A stretch of DNA of 64,000 nucleotides from Saccharibacillus sp. O23 (GCF_002205895.1 NZ_NJDE01000018.1:62001-126000); one strand, 5' to 3'. Counted from the stretch's first letter, positions 32,000 to 40,802 are shown. Numbers and translations are program-made. The notes: generated from the letters alone by a model not told the origin.

Positions 32000-34429
32000 T
32001 TACTTTCTCAATTCGGCGGCGAAAGTTTGTTCAAGAGCGGTTACGACGTTCTGCTGCGCCTGAGCGACTTCTTCGTCCGTCAGCGTACGTTCCGGGTTGC
32101 GGTACGTGAGCGCGATCGCGACGCTTTTCTTATCCGAAGCGACATGCTCGCCGGTATACACGTCGAACACGCGAACGTCTTCGAGCAGCTCTCCGGCCGA
32201 GGCGCGCGCCGCGGACAGCAGAGCTCCCGCTTCGACCGAACGGTCGACCACGATCGCGATATCGCGCTGCGCGGACGGATAACGCGGAAGTTCGCGGTAT
32301 TCGATCTCCGGCATCGCGGCCGCGTACAGTTCGTCCAAGCAAATCTCCGCGACGTACGTATCTTCGAGATCGAAATCGCGCTGAAGCTGCGGATGCAGTT
32401 GGCCGAGCACGCCTACGCGTTTGTCCGGCGATTGGTTCAGATAGAGCGACGCGGAACGTCCCGGGTGGAATCCGTCCGGCGCGTCGGCGCGGTATTGGCC
32501 TTCGAGACCCAATTCTGCCAATACGCTCTCTACCGCTCCTTTAAGATCGAAGAAGTCGACTTTGCGCGGCTGCGCGCCTACGACGTCTTCCGTTTTGCTG
32601 CCGGTAAGCAGCAGGCCGAGCATCGTGAGTTCGGTCGGCTGGACCGTGACTTTCTGTTCGTTCGAATGGAACACTTTGCCGATCTCGAACAGCGACAGAT
32701 CCGCGTTCTTGCGGTTGCGGTTGTATTCCGACGATTCGAGCAGCATCGGAAGCAGGCTGGTACGCAGCACGCTGCGTTCTTCGCTCATCGGCATCGCCAG
32801 CGGAACCGCGTTCGTGCCGGCCGAGAACGCTCGGAACAGTTCGGTGTTCTCCGGACGGGTGAACGAATACGTGATCGCTTCGTGGAACCCGCCGTGCGTC
32901 AGCGTCCGGCGAATGTTAAGACGAACCGCTTGCGATTTGGTATACGCGCCCGGCGTCGTCGGACCGTCGATCACGGTCGTCGGAATGTTGTCGTAACCGT
33001 GAATGCGCGCCGCTTCTTCGATCAGGTCCACGTCGCGCGTAATGTCGCCGCGGCGCGTCGGTACCTGCACGTCGATGATGCCTTCCGCGCTGTCCGCGCA
33101 TTTGAAGTTCAAGCGCGCGAAGATCGCTTTGACTTCCAGCATCGAGATGTCCGTGCCGAGGTACGCGTTCAGTTTCGGCAGCGACAGCGAGATCGTCTTC
33201 TCTTGAATACTGCCGCTGCGCTGTTCCACGATGCCGTGCGCGACGGAGCCGCCCGCATGACGGGCCAGCAGCAGCGCCGCGCGATCGAGCGCCGCGATGA
33301 CGGCCGAAGGATCGACTTCTTTTTCGAAACGCAGGCTCGCTTCCGAACGCAGGCCGAGCTTTCTCGACGTCTTGCGTACCGAAGCGCCGGAGAATTTGGC
33401 GGATTCGAGCGCGATGTTGACCGTCGATTCCGTCACTTCCGTCTCCAAGCCGCCCATCACGCCGGCCAGCGCAGCCGGACGATCTTCGCCGGTGATCAGC
33501 AGCATCGACGGATCGAGTTTGCGTTCTTGACCGTCGAGCGTCGTCAGCACTTCGCCTTCGCGCGCCGAACGCACGCCGATGTTCGCGCCGAGCTTGTCGG
33601 CGTCGAACGCGTGCAGCGGCTGTCCGCATTCCAGCATGACGTAGTTTGTAATATCGACCACGTTGTTCGTCGGACGAACGCCGGCCGCCATCAGGCGATT
33701 CTGCATCCACTGCGGCGACGGGCCGATCTTCACGCCCGAGATGTAGCGGATCGCGTAATGCGAGCACAACTCGCCGTTTTCGACCGTAACGCCGACTTTG
33801 TCCGAAGCGGAACCTCCCGCTTCGATCAAATCGATCGCCGGCAGCTTGACGTCGCGGCCCAGAATCGCCGCCGTCTCGTAAGCCGCGCCGATCATCGACA
33901 AGCAGTCGGAGCGGTTCGGCGTCAGATCGAATTCCAGCACCGCATCGTCCAGACCGAGCACGTGCGTGATCGGCAGACCGATCTCCGTGCCTTCCGGCAG
34001 GACGAGGATGCCTTCCTGCTGGTCTTTTGGCAGCAGTTTGTCGTTCATGCCCAGCTCTTTGGCCGAGCAGATCATGCCCTGCGAAGCCACGCCGCGCAGC
34101 TTGGCGTTCTTGATCTTGAAGTCGCCCGGCAGGACCGCGCCCACGACCGCGACCGGCACTTTCTGGCCGGCGTCGACGTTCTTCGCGCCGCAGACGATCT
34201 GCAGATCTTCGCCCGAACCTACGTCCACCGTGCAGACGTTCAGCTTGTCGGCGTCGGGATGTTTTTCTTTATGTTTCACGTAGCCGACGACCACGCCGGT
34301 CACGCCTTGGTTGCGCTGCTCGATCTCGTCGATCTCGATGCCGGAGCGCGTAATTTTTTCGGCCAATTCTTCAGGCGTCACGCCGTCCAGGCTCACATAT
34401 TCGGATAACCACTGCGTAGATACTTTCAC
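32000..34429 (-). CDS. pheT: Phenylalanine--tRNA ligase, beta subunit
   Basis: An 809-residue PheT of the long bacterial type. It has the N-terminal EMAP-like tRNA-binding domain (residues 40-150), the B3/B4 editing module (about 210-390), B5 (about 405-475), the inactive synthetase-like domain and the C-terminal FDX-ACB anticodon-binding domain (RYPSAQRDIAIVVD, about 715-805). It works as the alpha2-beta2 enzyme with PheS, charging tRNA-Phe. It starts about 55 bases after pheS in the same transcript, under the T-box at 35562-35845. A terminator follows. Confidence 0.97.
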   Translation of the reverse strand: MKVSTQWLSEYVSLDGVTPEELAEKITRSGIEIDEIEQRNQGVTGVVVGYVKHKEKHPDADKLNVCTVDVGSGEDLQIVCGAKNVDAGQKVPVAVVGAVLPGDFKIKNAKLRGVASQGMICSAKELGMNDKLLPKDQQEGILVLPEGTEIGLPITHVLGLDDAVLEFDLTPNRSDCLSMIGAAYETAAILGRDVKLPAIDLIEAGGSASDKVGVTVENGELCSHYAIRYISGVKIGPSPQWMQNRLMAAGVRPTNNVVDITNYVMLECGQPLHAFDADKLGANIGVRSAREGEVLTTLDGQERKLDPSMLLITGEDRPAALAGVMGGLETEVTESTVNIALESAKFSGASVRKTSRKLGLRSEASLRFEKEVDPSAVIAALDRAALLLARHAGGSVAHGIVEQRSGSIQEKTISLSLPKLNAYLGTDISMLEVKAIFARLNFKCADSAEGIIDVQVPTRRGDITRDVDLIEEAARIHGYDNIPTTVIDGPTTPGAYTKSQAVRLNIRRTLTHGGFHEAITYSFTRPENTELFRAFSAGTNAVPLAMPMSEERSVLRTSLLPMLLESSEYNRNRKNADLSLFEIGKVFHSNEQKVTVQPTELTMLGLLLTGSKTEDVVGAQPRKVDFFDLKGAVESVLAELGLEGQYRADAPDGFHPGRSASLYLNQSPDKRVGVLGQLHPQLQRDFDLEDTYVAEICLDELYAAAMPEIEYRELPRYPSAQRDIAIVVDRSVEAGALLSAARASAGELLEDVRVFDVYTGEHVASDKKSVAIALTYRNPERTLTDEEVAQAQQNVVTALEQTFAAELRK

Positions 34430-34484
34430 TGCCCGCTCACTTCCTTATTTGGATATGGATACTGCCGATTTCGATACGTTCGAT

Positions 34485-35501
34485 TTATTGACGGGCGAAC
34501 TGTTTCAAGAAACGTTCGTCGTTGTTGTAGAAATGACGGATATCGTCGATGCCGTATTTCAGCATGGCGATCCGTTCCGCGCCGATGCCGAACGCGAAGC
34601 CGCTGTACTGCTCCGGATCGTAACCGCTCATCTCGAGCACGCGCGGGTGTACCATGCCGCAGCCTAATACTTCGAGCCAGCTCGGTTCGGTCGCGCCTTT
34701 TTTCTTATAAGTCACGTCCACTTCGGCGCTCGGTTCCGTGAACGGGAAGAAGCTCGGACGCATGCGGATCTGCGTGTCTTCGCCGAACAGCTTCTGCATG
34801 AACGTCAGCAGCGTGCCTTTGAGATCGCTCATCCGGATATTTTTGCCGATGACCAGACCTTCGATCTGATGGAACTGGAACGAATGGGTCGCGTCGTCGT
34901 CGTCGCGGCGGTACACTTTGCCCGGGCAGATGACTTTGACCGGCACTTCGCCGTCCATGCTCTGCATGGTGCGGACCTGAACCGGAGACGTATGCGTTCT
35001 GAGCAGCAGTTCTTCCGTGATATAGAACGAATCCTGCATATCGCGCGCCGGATGGTCTTTGGGCAGGTTCAGCGCTTCGAAGTTATGGTAGTCGGTCTCG
35101 ACTTCCGGACCTTCGGCGATCTGATAGCCCATGCCGATGAAGATCTCTTCGATCTCCTGAATGACCTGCGTCAGCGGATGTACCGCGCCGCGCGGCAGTT
35201 TGCGCCCCGGCAGCGTCACGTCGATCGTTTCCGAAGCCAGACGGCGTTCGGTCTCTTCGCGTTCGAAACGCTCGGCGTGCGAAGACACCGCCGCGTCGAT
35301 CGCGTCGCGCACTTCGTTCGCCAGTTGGCCGATGACCGGGCGTTCTTCCGCCGACAATCCGCCCATGCCGCGCAGGATTTCGGTCAGTTTGCCTTTTTTG
35401 CCTTGATATTTTACGCGCAGCTCGTCGAGCTGCTTGGCGTCCGCTACGCTTTTCAAATGCTCGAGCGCCTCTTGCTTCAGTTGTTCCAATCTTTCTCTCA
35501 T
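34485..35501 (-). CDS. pheS: Phenylalanine--tRNA ligase, alpha subunit
   Basis: A 338-residue class II synthetase subunit: an N-terminal coiled-coil arm (residues 1-85) that contacts tRNA, then the catalytic core with motif 2 ([14 protein letters not shown]) and motif 3 ([19 protein letters not shown]). It activates phenylalanine and pairs with PheT, encoded next. It is the first gene behind a T-box leader and should be induced when uncharged tRNA-Phe builds up. Confidence 0.97.
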   Translation of the reverse strand: MRERLEQLKQEALEHLKSVADAKQLDELRVKYQGKKGKLTEILRGMGGLSAEERPVIGQLANEVRDAIDAAVSSHAERFEREETERRLASETIDVTLPGRKLPRGAVHPLTQVIQEIEEIFIGMGYQIAEGPEVETDYHNFEALNLPKDHPARDMQDSFYITEELLLRTHTSPVQVRTMQSMDGEVPVKVICPGKVYRRDDDDATHSFQFHQIEGLVIGKNIRMSDLKGTLLTFMQKLFGEDTQIRMRPSFFPFTEPSAEVDVTYKKKGATEPSWLEVLGCGMVHPRVLEMSGYDPEQYSGFAFGIGAERIAMLKYGIDDIRHFYNNDERFLKQFARQ

Positions 35502-35561
35502 CGTCCGCAGACTCCTTTCCCGTAGGGAAGCTTTGAAGAATTACCTTTGCCGGATAAAACA

Positions 35562-35845
35562 AAAAGATCTTCCCGCCCCAAGGGACGAAAAGATCGCGTT
35601 ACCACCCTAATTCAGAAGCCTTCCTCCGCTACGGCGGACAAAGAACCAAGCGGCCGATCGGCCGGGCTTCTCTCAGAGACGAGGATATCGGGTCGTCAAT
35701 CCGGCGGTCCTAATGCGGGCATGCCCGGTTCAGACAGCGGCTCCGGAGCGAACTTCGGCGTCGGCGTGATCGCGAAAATGCTCTCAATCCACGGCATTTT
35801 CTCCCTGTACGGCGGCGGCGCTTACTCTTCTCCATCATCGCGGAA
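35562..35845 (-). promoter_or_regulatory. T-box riboswitch upstream of pheST
   Basis: On the minus strand the leader begins with the AGTA-loop-like GATGGAGAAGAGTAAG, has CAGGGAG and TGAGAGC elements of stem I, and ends with the T-box sequence AGGGTGGTAACGCG (35608-35595), which differs from the consensus AGGGTGGNACCGCG at one base. A terminator follows (GATCTT...AAGATC, then five T, 35595-35562). A UUC triplet (GAAGTTCGC) in the stem I 3' side is the likely Phe specifier, but I did not prove the fold. Uncharged tRNA-Phe would favour readthrough into pheS-pheT. Confidence 0.87.
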
Positions 35846-35878
35846 AATTTGAACTTGTAGTTCCTGTTACCTTTATGC

Positions 35879-35908
35879 ATTTTACTAAAACTCTGCAACA
35901 CTCGTCAA
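35879..35908 (-). promoter_or_regulatory. Promoter of the pheST T-box leader
   Basis: TTGACG (35908-35903) and TAAAAT (35884-35879) are 18 bases apart on the minus strand, about 30 bases before the T-box. Confidence 0.65.
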
Positions 35909-35961
35909 TTACAAGTTTGGATTCCGAAATGAATTTCTTTTAAAATTAGTATCGAATAAAA

Positions 35962-35990
35962 TTGAAATAAATCCCCCTTTTTAGTATAGT
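35962..35990 (+). promoter_or_regulatory. Promoter of the AT-rich island gene
   Basis: TTGAAA (35962-35967) and TATAGT (35985-35990) are 17 bases apart. They lie about 50 bases before the TTG start of the secreted protein gene. Confidence 0.7.
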
Positions 35991-36041
35991 AAGAATTATA
36001 CATAATAGTATATGTATAATCCAAAATTAGGAGGTTTTAAT

Positions 36042-36635
36042 TTGAAAAAGATTCTAACAGCCTTCATTTCTACTTCTTTAATCGCTTCTGGTATTTCTCC
36101 GATAATATCAGCCCAGTCAATTAATGAAACAAGTAACGACAACACTGTTGTATCTTCAACATCATACAACTATAACTACAATGGTCTGCCTGTTTCTTCA
36201 AGTAATGAATTGACAGATTCACAACTTGAACAAGTTTATAATCAAGTTAAAATCATTCAAAGTAACGGCCCAGGAATTTCCGTCAACTCCCATGACATGG
36301 GAGGCGCAGGTATGCTTGTAGATGGTCCTGTTTACAAAACTTTTTCAAACACAACAGAACGTGTTGTTTTAGATGCTATTTTTTCGTGGGCAGCGAGCAA
36401 GGTTCCGTTCATTAAGAATCCAACTAAAGTACAAGCATGGTTGTTCACAACGCTTCAAGCTTTCGGTTTAAATGCTGCAGTCCAGCCTACGTACGTCGGG
36501 TATTGGACAACTAAGTCTTACAATCCTAATACCGGATTGTATCATTATTATTTGTCAGTGGTGAGGTACACAAACAATTCGTTTAATAAAGTCATTAGTA
36601 CACAGTATGGAGAAATATACGCCGATACGAAATAA
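36042..36635 (+). CDS. Secreted protein of unknown function in an AT-rich island
   Basis: A 197-residue exported protein starting at a TTG (36042), seven bases after AGGAGG; an open frame begins at 36012 but lacks a ribosome site. A signal peptide (MKKILTAFISTSL... to about residue 25) is followed by an Asn/Ser/Tyr-rich segment, a Gly-rich turn (VNSHDMGGAG), a hydrophobic amphipathic helix region (about 110-145) and a strand-rich C-terminus ending YGEIYADTK. There are no cysteines or known motifs. Base composition is far more AT-rich than the neighbours, so recent acquisition is likely. A small membrane protein gene follows. A bacteriocin or secreted toxin with immunity partner is one possibility, but this is only a guess. 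Confidence 0.75.
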   Translation: MKKILTAFISTSLIASGISPIISAQSINETSNDNTVVSSTSYNYNYNGLPVSSSNELTDSQLEQVYNQVKIIQSNGPGISVNSHDMGGAGMLVDGPVYKTFSNTTERVVLDAIFSWAASKVPFIKNPTKVQAWLFTTLQAFGLNAAVQPTYVGYWTTKSYNPNTGLYHYYLSVVRYTNNSFNKVISTQYGEIYADTK

Positions 36636-36654
36636 ATCGAAACTTGTAAAAGCT

Positions 36655-36685
36655 GCGGTCGTATTTAAAGTATGAATACGACCGC
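36655..36685. other. Eleven-base hairpin between the two island genes
   Basis: GCGGTCGTATT (36655-36665) is perfectly complementary to AATACGACCGC (36675-36685). There is no T run after it, so it may stabilise or partly terminate the first transcript. Confidence 0.6.
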
Positions 36686-36714
36686 CGATTCTTATGATGA
36701 CTGGAGGTAATTCG

Positions 36715-37035
36715 ATGGCTCAAACTCTGATCGATAACGTCAAAAAACGTTTCCGGCAGCAACCTTACAAAGACTTTGCGGATCATGTGTACTTCTCGCT
36801 TTTTTTGATCGTCATTCCGATCCTTCTGTACAGTCTATTCGATTACCGAATCAACCTTTGGATCCTGCTTCTTCTGCTGATCGTCGCTTTGGCCGCTTGC
36901 CGGACGAGTCCGAGACTCGGAGAAGTTCTCCAACATTTCAGCCGAAAAAGAAACCTGAATCCTTTATTTTTTTATTTGATCTATTTCATTCCTTTCCTCG
37001 GTTTATGTTTTTGGTTTTTTGCTATTAAAATTTAG
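36715..37035 (+). CDS. Small membrane protein of unknown function
   Basis: A 106-residue membrane protein with a basic cytoplasmic N-terminus (VKKRFRQQPYKDF) and about three hydrophobic helices (residues 30-45, 50-67 and 87-104). The ATG at 36715 follows GGAGG by seven bases. It lies 79 bases after the secreted protein gene, may be co-transcribed with it, and its end overlaps the ABC-F gene tail to tail by eleven bases. No family is recognised. Its position after a secreted protein of foreign composition would suit an immunity or export partner, without direct evidence. Confidence 0.65.
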   Translation: MAQTLIDNVKKRFRQQPYKDFADHVYFSLFLIVIPILLYSLFDYRINLWILLLLLIVALAACRTSPRLGEVLQHFSRKRNLNPLFFYLIYFIPFLGLCFWFFAIKI

Positions 37036-38908
37036 AATCGTTTAGTTCTTGCAATTCCTTTTTCAATTTTCTCATTTCGTCGAAAACTTCGGCAGAGGCG
37101 ATGCTTATCGGAGCAGCGTCTTCTTTTTTGCGTTGTCCCGCTTCCCCCCGCAGCAGCTCCGCCAACTTCAGCTCCAGCATCAGCCGCCGCTCGTTCTCTT
37201 CGCGTCCGCCGGGGCTGCGCGCTTGAAGTTCGCGGTTCTCCTCCTGCTCCTCAAGAGTCCCTTCGAACAGTTCGAAGCCACCCTGCCCGTCCAGATCGGC
37301 GATCCGGTTGGCCGCTTTGCGGACCAGCATCCGGTCGTGCGAGACGAGCAGCAGCGCGCCTTGATAACGCATCAGCGCCGACTCCATGACTTCGCGGGTG
37401 TCGATATCGAGATAGTTGTTCGGTTCGTCCAGTACCAGCAGATTGGCTCCGCCGAAATAGAGCCGGATAAACGCAGCCCGGCATTTCTCACCCATGCTCA
37501 GATCGCCGATCGTTTTGAACGCGTCTTCTCTCGGGAACAAGAAGCAGCCGAGCAGGGTCCGCGCTTCGGTCTGCGTCATGTTCGGCAGTTCCAGCAGGCT
37601 GCCCAGCAGCGTCTGATCGACCGGCAGTCCTTCCAACTCTTGCGAAAAGTAGCCGATCTTCACGCCGGGATGCCGCTTGACTTCGCCGCTCGTCGGTTCC
37701 AGTTTGCCCGTCGCGAGGCGCAGCAAAGTGGTCTTGCCGCTGCCGTTCGGTCCTCGCACGGCCAGACGGTCGCCCCGGTTCAACCGGAAATGGACATCGC
37801 GCAGGATCTCGCGCTCGCCGTAAGCGAAGTCCGCATGCTCGAACCGCAGCAGCGTGCGCGCTTCGAAGCCTTCGTCTTCCAGCGTCATCTTGAGCTGCGG
37901 CGCTTTGCGCACGCCGCCCACGCTTTCGGCTTCCAGCCGTTCGAGCTGCTTCTGCTTGGCATGGTAGCGCGAGACATTCTTTTTGGCTTTGGCTTTGTAG
38001 AAGCTCTGCGTGATCTTGACTTCGTTCTGGTGAGTCGCCGCGTTATGCGCTTGAAGGAACCACTGCTGATAATTGCGGATCGATTCTTCGAGCGCTTTGC
38101 GCTGCTGTTCCTGCTTTTTGTGCAGCGCTTCGTGCTCGCGAAGTTCGCGCTCTTTATGAGCTTTGTAATCGCTGTAGCCGCCCGGGTATTTCTTGATCCC
38201 GTCAGGGTTCAGCTCGCAGACCGCCGTCGCCACTTCGTCGATGAACTGCCGGTCGTGCGACACGAATAGCAGGGTTCCCGCGTAAGACCGAAGCTGCTCT
38301 TCCAGCCAGTGCAGGCTTTCTTCGTCCAGATGGTTCGTCGGCTCGTCGAGAATCAGCAGCTTGGGCGATTTGGCCAACAGCGCCGCGAGGCGTACACGCG
38401 TCTTCTGCCCGCCGCTGAGCGACGCATAAGGCAGATTCCATGTCTCCTGCGGAATCCCGATGCGTCGGAGCTGCTTCTCGACTTCGTTTTCCCAATCGAA
38501 ACCGCCTTGCGACTCGTAAGCTTCGAACGCGGAGCCGTAAGCTTCGAGCGCCGTTTCCGCTTCCGGTCCGCCGCCGCTCATCCGGAGGGTCAGCGTTTCC
38601 AGCCGGTTTTTGAGCTCATGCAGCCTGCCGTGTTCCCGATAAGCCCGCTCCAACGCGGTCAGTCCGTCCGGAATCTCTTCGTGCTGCTTCATCATGCCCC
38701 ATTCTTCGAGCGGCAGCATCCGTTCGACGGCGCCTTCGGTCGGTTCTTCCATGCCGGCGAGAATCTTCAGCAGCGTCGTTTTGCCGCAGCCGTTGCGTCC
38801 GAACAGCGCCAGTCTTTCGCCTTCATAGACTTCCACGTTTACTTTTTCGAACAGCAGCCGGCCGTCCCATTCTTTCGCCAAATCTTTTCCGATCATCCAT
38901 GTACGCAT
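37025..38908 (-). CDS. ABC-F family ATP-binding protein, possible antibiotic-resistance factor
   Basis: A 627-residue ABC-F protein with two ATPase domains and no membrane segments. Domain 1 has Walker A GRNGCGKT and signature LSGGQ; after a charged linker (about residues 235-330), domain 2 has Walker A GPNGSGKT and a degenerate signature, LSMGEK. A Gln/Arg/Lys-rich tail ends the protein. ABC-F proteins bind the ribosomal E site and include drug-displacing resistance factors. The ATG at 38908 (MRTWMIGKDLAKEW) is preferred over the longer frame from 39094 because the conserved domain starts there and GAGAGG precedes it. A leader peptide and terminator upstream suggest drug-induced attenuation control. 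Confidence 0.9.
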   Translation of the reverse strand: MRTWMIGKDLAKEWDGRLLFEKVNVEVYEGERLALFGRNGCGKTTLLKILAGMEEPTEGAVERMLPLEEWGMMKQHEEIPDGLTALERAYREHGRLHELKNRLETLTLRMSGGGPEAETALEAYGSAFEAYESQGGFDWENEVEKQLRRIGIPQETWNLPYASLSGGQKTRVRLAALLAKSPKLLILDEPTNHLDEESLHWLEEQLRSYAGTLLFVSHDRQFIDEVATAVCELNPDGIKKYPGGYSDYKAHKERELREHEALHKKQEQQRKALEESIRNYQQWFLQAHNAATHQNEVKITQSFYKAKAKKNVSRYHAKQKQLERLEAESVGGVRKAPQLKMTLEDEGFEARTLLRFEHADFAYGEREILRDVHFRLNRGDRLAVRGPNGSGKTTLLRLATGKLEPTSGEVKRHPGVKIGYFSQELEGLPVDQTLLGSLLELPNMTQTEARTLLGCFLFPREDAFKTIGDLSMGEKCRAAFIRLYFGGANLLVLDEPNNYLDIDTREVMESALMRYQGALLLVSHDRMLVRKAANRIADLDGQGGFELFEGTLEEQEENRELQARSPGGREENERRLMLELKLAELLRGEAGQRKKEDAAPISIASAEVFDEMRKLKKELQELNDSKF

Positions 38909-38931
38909 ACAGGCTTCATCCTCTCTATACA

Positions 38932-38970
38932 GAAAAAGTCCGCAGGAACGACGGATCGCCGCTGCGGACT
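38932..38970 (-). terminator. Attenuator in the ABC-F leader
   Basis: AGTCCGCAG (38937-38945) and CTGCGGACT (38962-38970) form a perfect nine-base stem; five T follow on the minus strand, about 24 bases before the ABC-F start codon. TGCGG in the upstream leader (near 39105) could pair with the first arm as an antiterminator. Confidence 0.8.
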
Positions 38971-39188
38971 CGGTGAGAGAAGATGATGGAGAAACGCATG
39001 TTTGCGCACGGAAAGAACGACACTTTTTTGAATAAAAAGATACGCAAAAAAGGCACCGACTCCCCGACGGAAGACAGACGTATCCCTCTCGCACTCATGC
39101 CGCAGCCAAGCGATCGCGCGCCTGCCTGTCGTTACGCGTTCTTGCGGCAACCCGAATAGGATCGAACCGAAAAAACGACTATGCCGAG

Positions 39189-39218
39189 TTAGATGAGGTC
39201 GTACATCTTGTTCTTCAT
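39189..39218 (-). CDS. Nine-residue leader peptide upstream of the ABC-F gene
   Basis: On the minus strand a short ORF encodes MKNKMYDLI and stops at TAA (39191-39189). AGAGGT lies 13 bases before its ATG. It lies in a leader of roughly 350 bases between the promoter at 39267 and the terminator at 38932. Such leader peptides let drug-stalled ribosomes change leader folding in several ABC-F resistance genes; the role here is inferred. Confidence 0.5.
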   Translation of the reverse strand: MKNKMYDLI

Positions 39219-39266
39219 GTTAAGGGTGGTTACCTCTCGAATTCTACAGAATAAGTGAATGAGGCC

Positions 39267-39295
39267 AGTATAACCAAACTCGCGCGCTCGCGCAA
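39267..39295 (-). promoter_or_regulatory. Promoter of the ABC-F leader
   Basis: TTGCGC (39295-39290) and TATACT (39272-39267) are 17 bases apart on the minus strand. Transcription would start near 39260, leaving about 350 bases of leader before the ABC-F gene. Confidence 0.7.
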
Positions 39296-39300
39296 GCTTT

Positions 39301-39465
39301 TTATCCTCCGATCAATCCGGCCGCCGCGATCCAGACCGCTTTGAGTCCCATCCCCGCCAAGAAAATAACGCTCAAGACGAAAGCCAGATACGTCAGCAGT
39401 CCGATTCCCGAGATCAACGCCAGCCCGATGCCGGTTCCCCTTTTGCCGTTCATGCCGTTCTCCAT
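39301..39465 (-). CDS. Small membrane protein, hypothetical
   Basis: A 54-residue peptide starting at ATG 39465 (MENGMNGKRGTG), nine bases after AGGGAG; a longer frame with a TTG at 39486 is less likely. Residues 13-53 are hydrophobic with Gly and Ala, enough for one or two membrane helices. It lies upstream of the ABC-F promoter and is divergent from scrR. No function is recognised. Confidence 0.55.
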   Translation of the reverse strand: MENGMNGKRGTGIGLALISGIGLLTYLAFVLSVIFLAGMGLKAVWIAAAGLIGG

Positions 39466-39639
39466 ATCGCGACGCTCCCTATTCAACCGATTGGACCTTG
39501 TGCCCTGTACTTCTCCCCCGGGTAAAAAGCCCTTCTTTTCTACTATCGGTTCGCTTGGCTCTTCTCGATAGTCTTCGTCTGCAAAAGTTCTGTGAACATG
39601 CTAAAATCGACGTAGCGAAAAAGAAGGGAATCGACGCAT

Positions 39640-40641
39640 ATGACCAAAACCATATCGGATATCGCGCAGATGGCGGGCGTTGCCAAAAGTACCGTCTCCC
39701 GTTATCTGAACGGCGGCTCCGTCAGCGCCAAAACCAAACAAAAACTGGAGCGCATTACCCGGGAAGCCGGTTACGTGCCCAATACGTTCGCCCAGAGCCT
39801 CAAAGCCAAACGGACCAATCTGATCGGCACCATCGTTCCCCGGCTCGATTCGTTCGCGGCCGCCCAGACGATGACCGGCATCGACGAAGAAGTGCGGGCC
39901 GCCGGCGGACAAATGCTGATCTATAACGCGGGACAAGAGCGGGAACGCGAAATCGAAGCGATGCAGGAATTGGCTCGGCAAAAAGTAGCGGGGATCATCC
40001 TGATGCCGGCGCGCGTTACCCCGGACCATCTGCGCGCCGCCGAAGCCGCCGGAATCCCGGTGCTTCTGGTCGGACAAGGCAGCGATCAGCTGCACAGCGT
40101 CGTATACGACGATTATCGGGCCGGACTGCTGATGGGACGGTACGTGCTGCAGCAGGGACACCGGCGCATCGCGTATCTGGGCGTGACGGAAGACGACGAA
40201 GCGGTCGGACTGCGCCGCAAAGAAGGTTTCCGCGACGCCGTGGCCGAATGCGGCGAAGACTGCGAAGTGTTCGAATACGAGAGCAGCTTCAAGATCGCCG
40301 ACGCGCGCCTCGCGGCCGAACGGATTCTTGACGAATGTTCGCCGACCCTGATCGTCTGCGCCACGGACAATATCGCGCTCGGCGTCGTCAAGACGGCTCA
40401 TCTGCGCGGATTGTCGATCCCCGAACAATTGTCGATTACGGGATTCGGCGGATACGAAGTGACGGAGATCATCCATCCGGCGCTGACGACGGTGCGTTTC
40501 CCTTATTTCGAAGCGGGCAAGCTGGCCGCAAGGCTGGTGCACAAGCTGGCTGCCGGCGAAGAAATCGAACAACGCACGATATTGGACGTCGAATTCCTTG
40601 CTCAAGAAAGCGTTGACAATCTGAACAAGCCTTCGGTATAA
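39640..40641 (+). CDS. scrR: LacI-family repressor of the sucrose regulon
   Basis: A 333-residue LacI/GalR regulator: helix-turn-helix (SDIAQMAGVAKSTVSRYLNG, residues 6-25), hinge helix, and a periplasmic-binding-type sugar domain (about 60-325). Directly downstream are sucrose hydrolase, fructokinase and sucrose PTS genes and three identical operators, so it is very probably ScrR. The operon promoter is embedded in its last codons (TTGACA at 40613, TATAAT at 40637), so binding at the first operator (40649) would block that start. The ATG at 39640 follows GAAGGGA. Confidence 0.9.
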   Translation: MTKTISDIAQMAGVAKSTVSRYLNGGSVSAKTKQKLERITREAGYVPNTFAQSLKAKRTNLIGTIVPRLDSFAAAQTMTGIDEEVRAAGGQMLIYNAGQEREREIEAMQELARQKVAGIILMPARVTPDHLRAAEAAGIPVLLVGQGSDQLHSVVYDDYRAGLLMGRYVLQQGHRRIAYLGVTEDDEAVGLRRKEGFRDAVAECGEDCEVFEYESSFKIADARLAAERILDECSPTLIVCATDNIALGVVKTAHLRGLSIPEQLSITGFGGYEVTEIIHPALTTVRFPYFEAGKLAARLVHKLAAGEEIEQRTILDVEFLAQESVDNLNKPSV

Positions 40642-40642
40642 T
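40613..40642 (+). promoter_or_regulatory. Consensus promoter of the sucrose operon inside scrR
   Basis: TTGACA (40613-40618) and TATAAT (40637-40642) are both perfect consensus boxes, 18 bases apart, lying in the last codons of scrR. The first operator starts seven bases after the -10 box. Confidence 0.9.
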
Positions 40643-40648
40643 GCAATC

Positions 40649-40660
40649 GGAACCGGTTCC
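40649..40660 (+). promoter_or_regulatory. ScrR operator O1
   Basis: GGAACCGGTTCC, a perfect palindrome of LacI-family type, at the expected transcription start of the sucrose operon. Identical copies occur at 40775 and 40803. Confidence 0.88.
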
Positions 40661-40774
40661 AGTTTATCGATTCGCAAACGTCGAGAACTGGAGCCGAACC
40701 GAAGTTTCCGTAAGCTTATCCGTAATGAACCTTTTATTTCGCTTATCGCTTTCGAATCTCTTTTATCCTGATTT

Positions 40775-40786
40775 GGAACCGGTTCC
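40775..40786 (+). promoter_or_regulatory. ScrR operator O2
   Basis: The second identical GGAACCGGTTCC, 126 bases after the first (about 12 helical turns), which suits looping with O1. Confidence 0.85.
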
Positions 40787-40802
40787 TTTTTTAAAACAAA
40801 AT

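Noticed and set aside
27607-32109. A very long open frame on the plus strand opposite zapA
   Set aside because: It is antisense to a clear ZapA and PheT coding region, is rich in Phe/Arg/Gln, has no ribosome site and no domain. It is a by-product of high GC and codon bias.
31967-34408. An 813-codon open frame opposite pheT
   Set aside because: PheT on the minus strand is full length and recognisable; the opposite frame is a shadow.
39221-39236. AAGGGTGGTTACC resembling a T-box on the plus strand
   Set aside because: It lacks the full T-box consensus, a stem I and a downstream synthetase or amino-acid gene; it lies in the ABC-F leader on the other strand.
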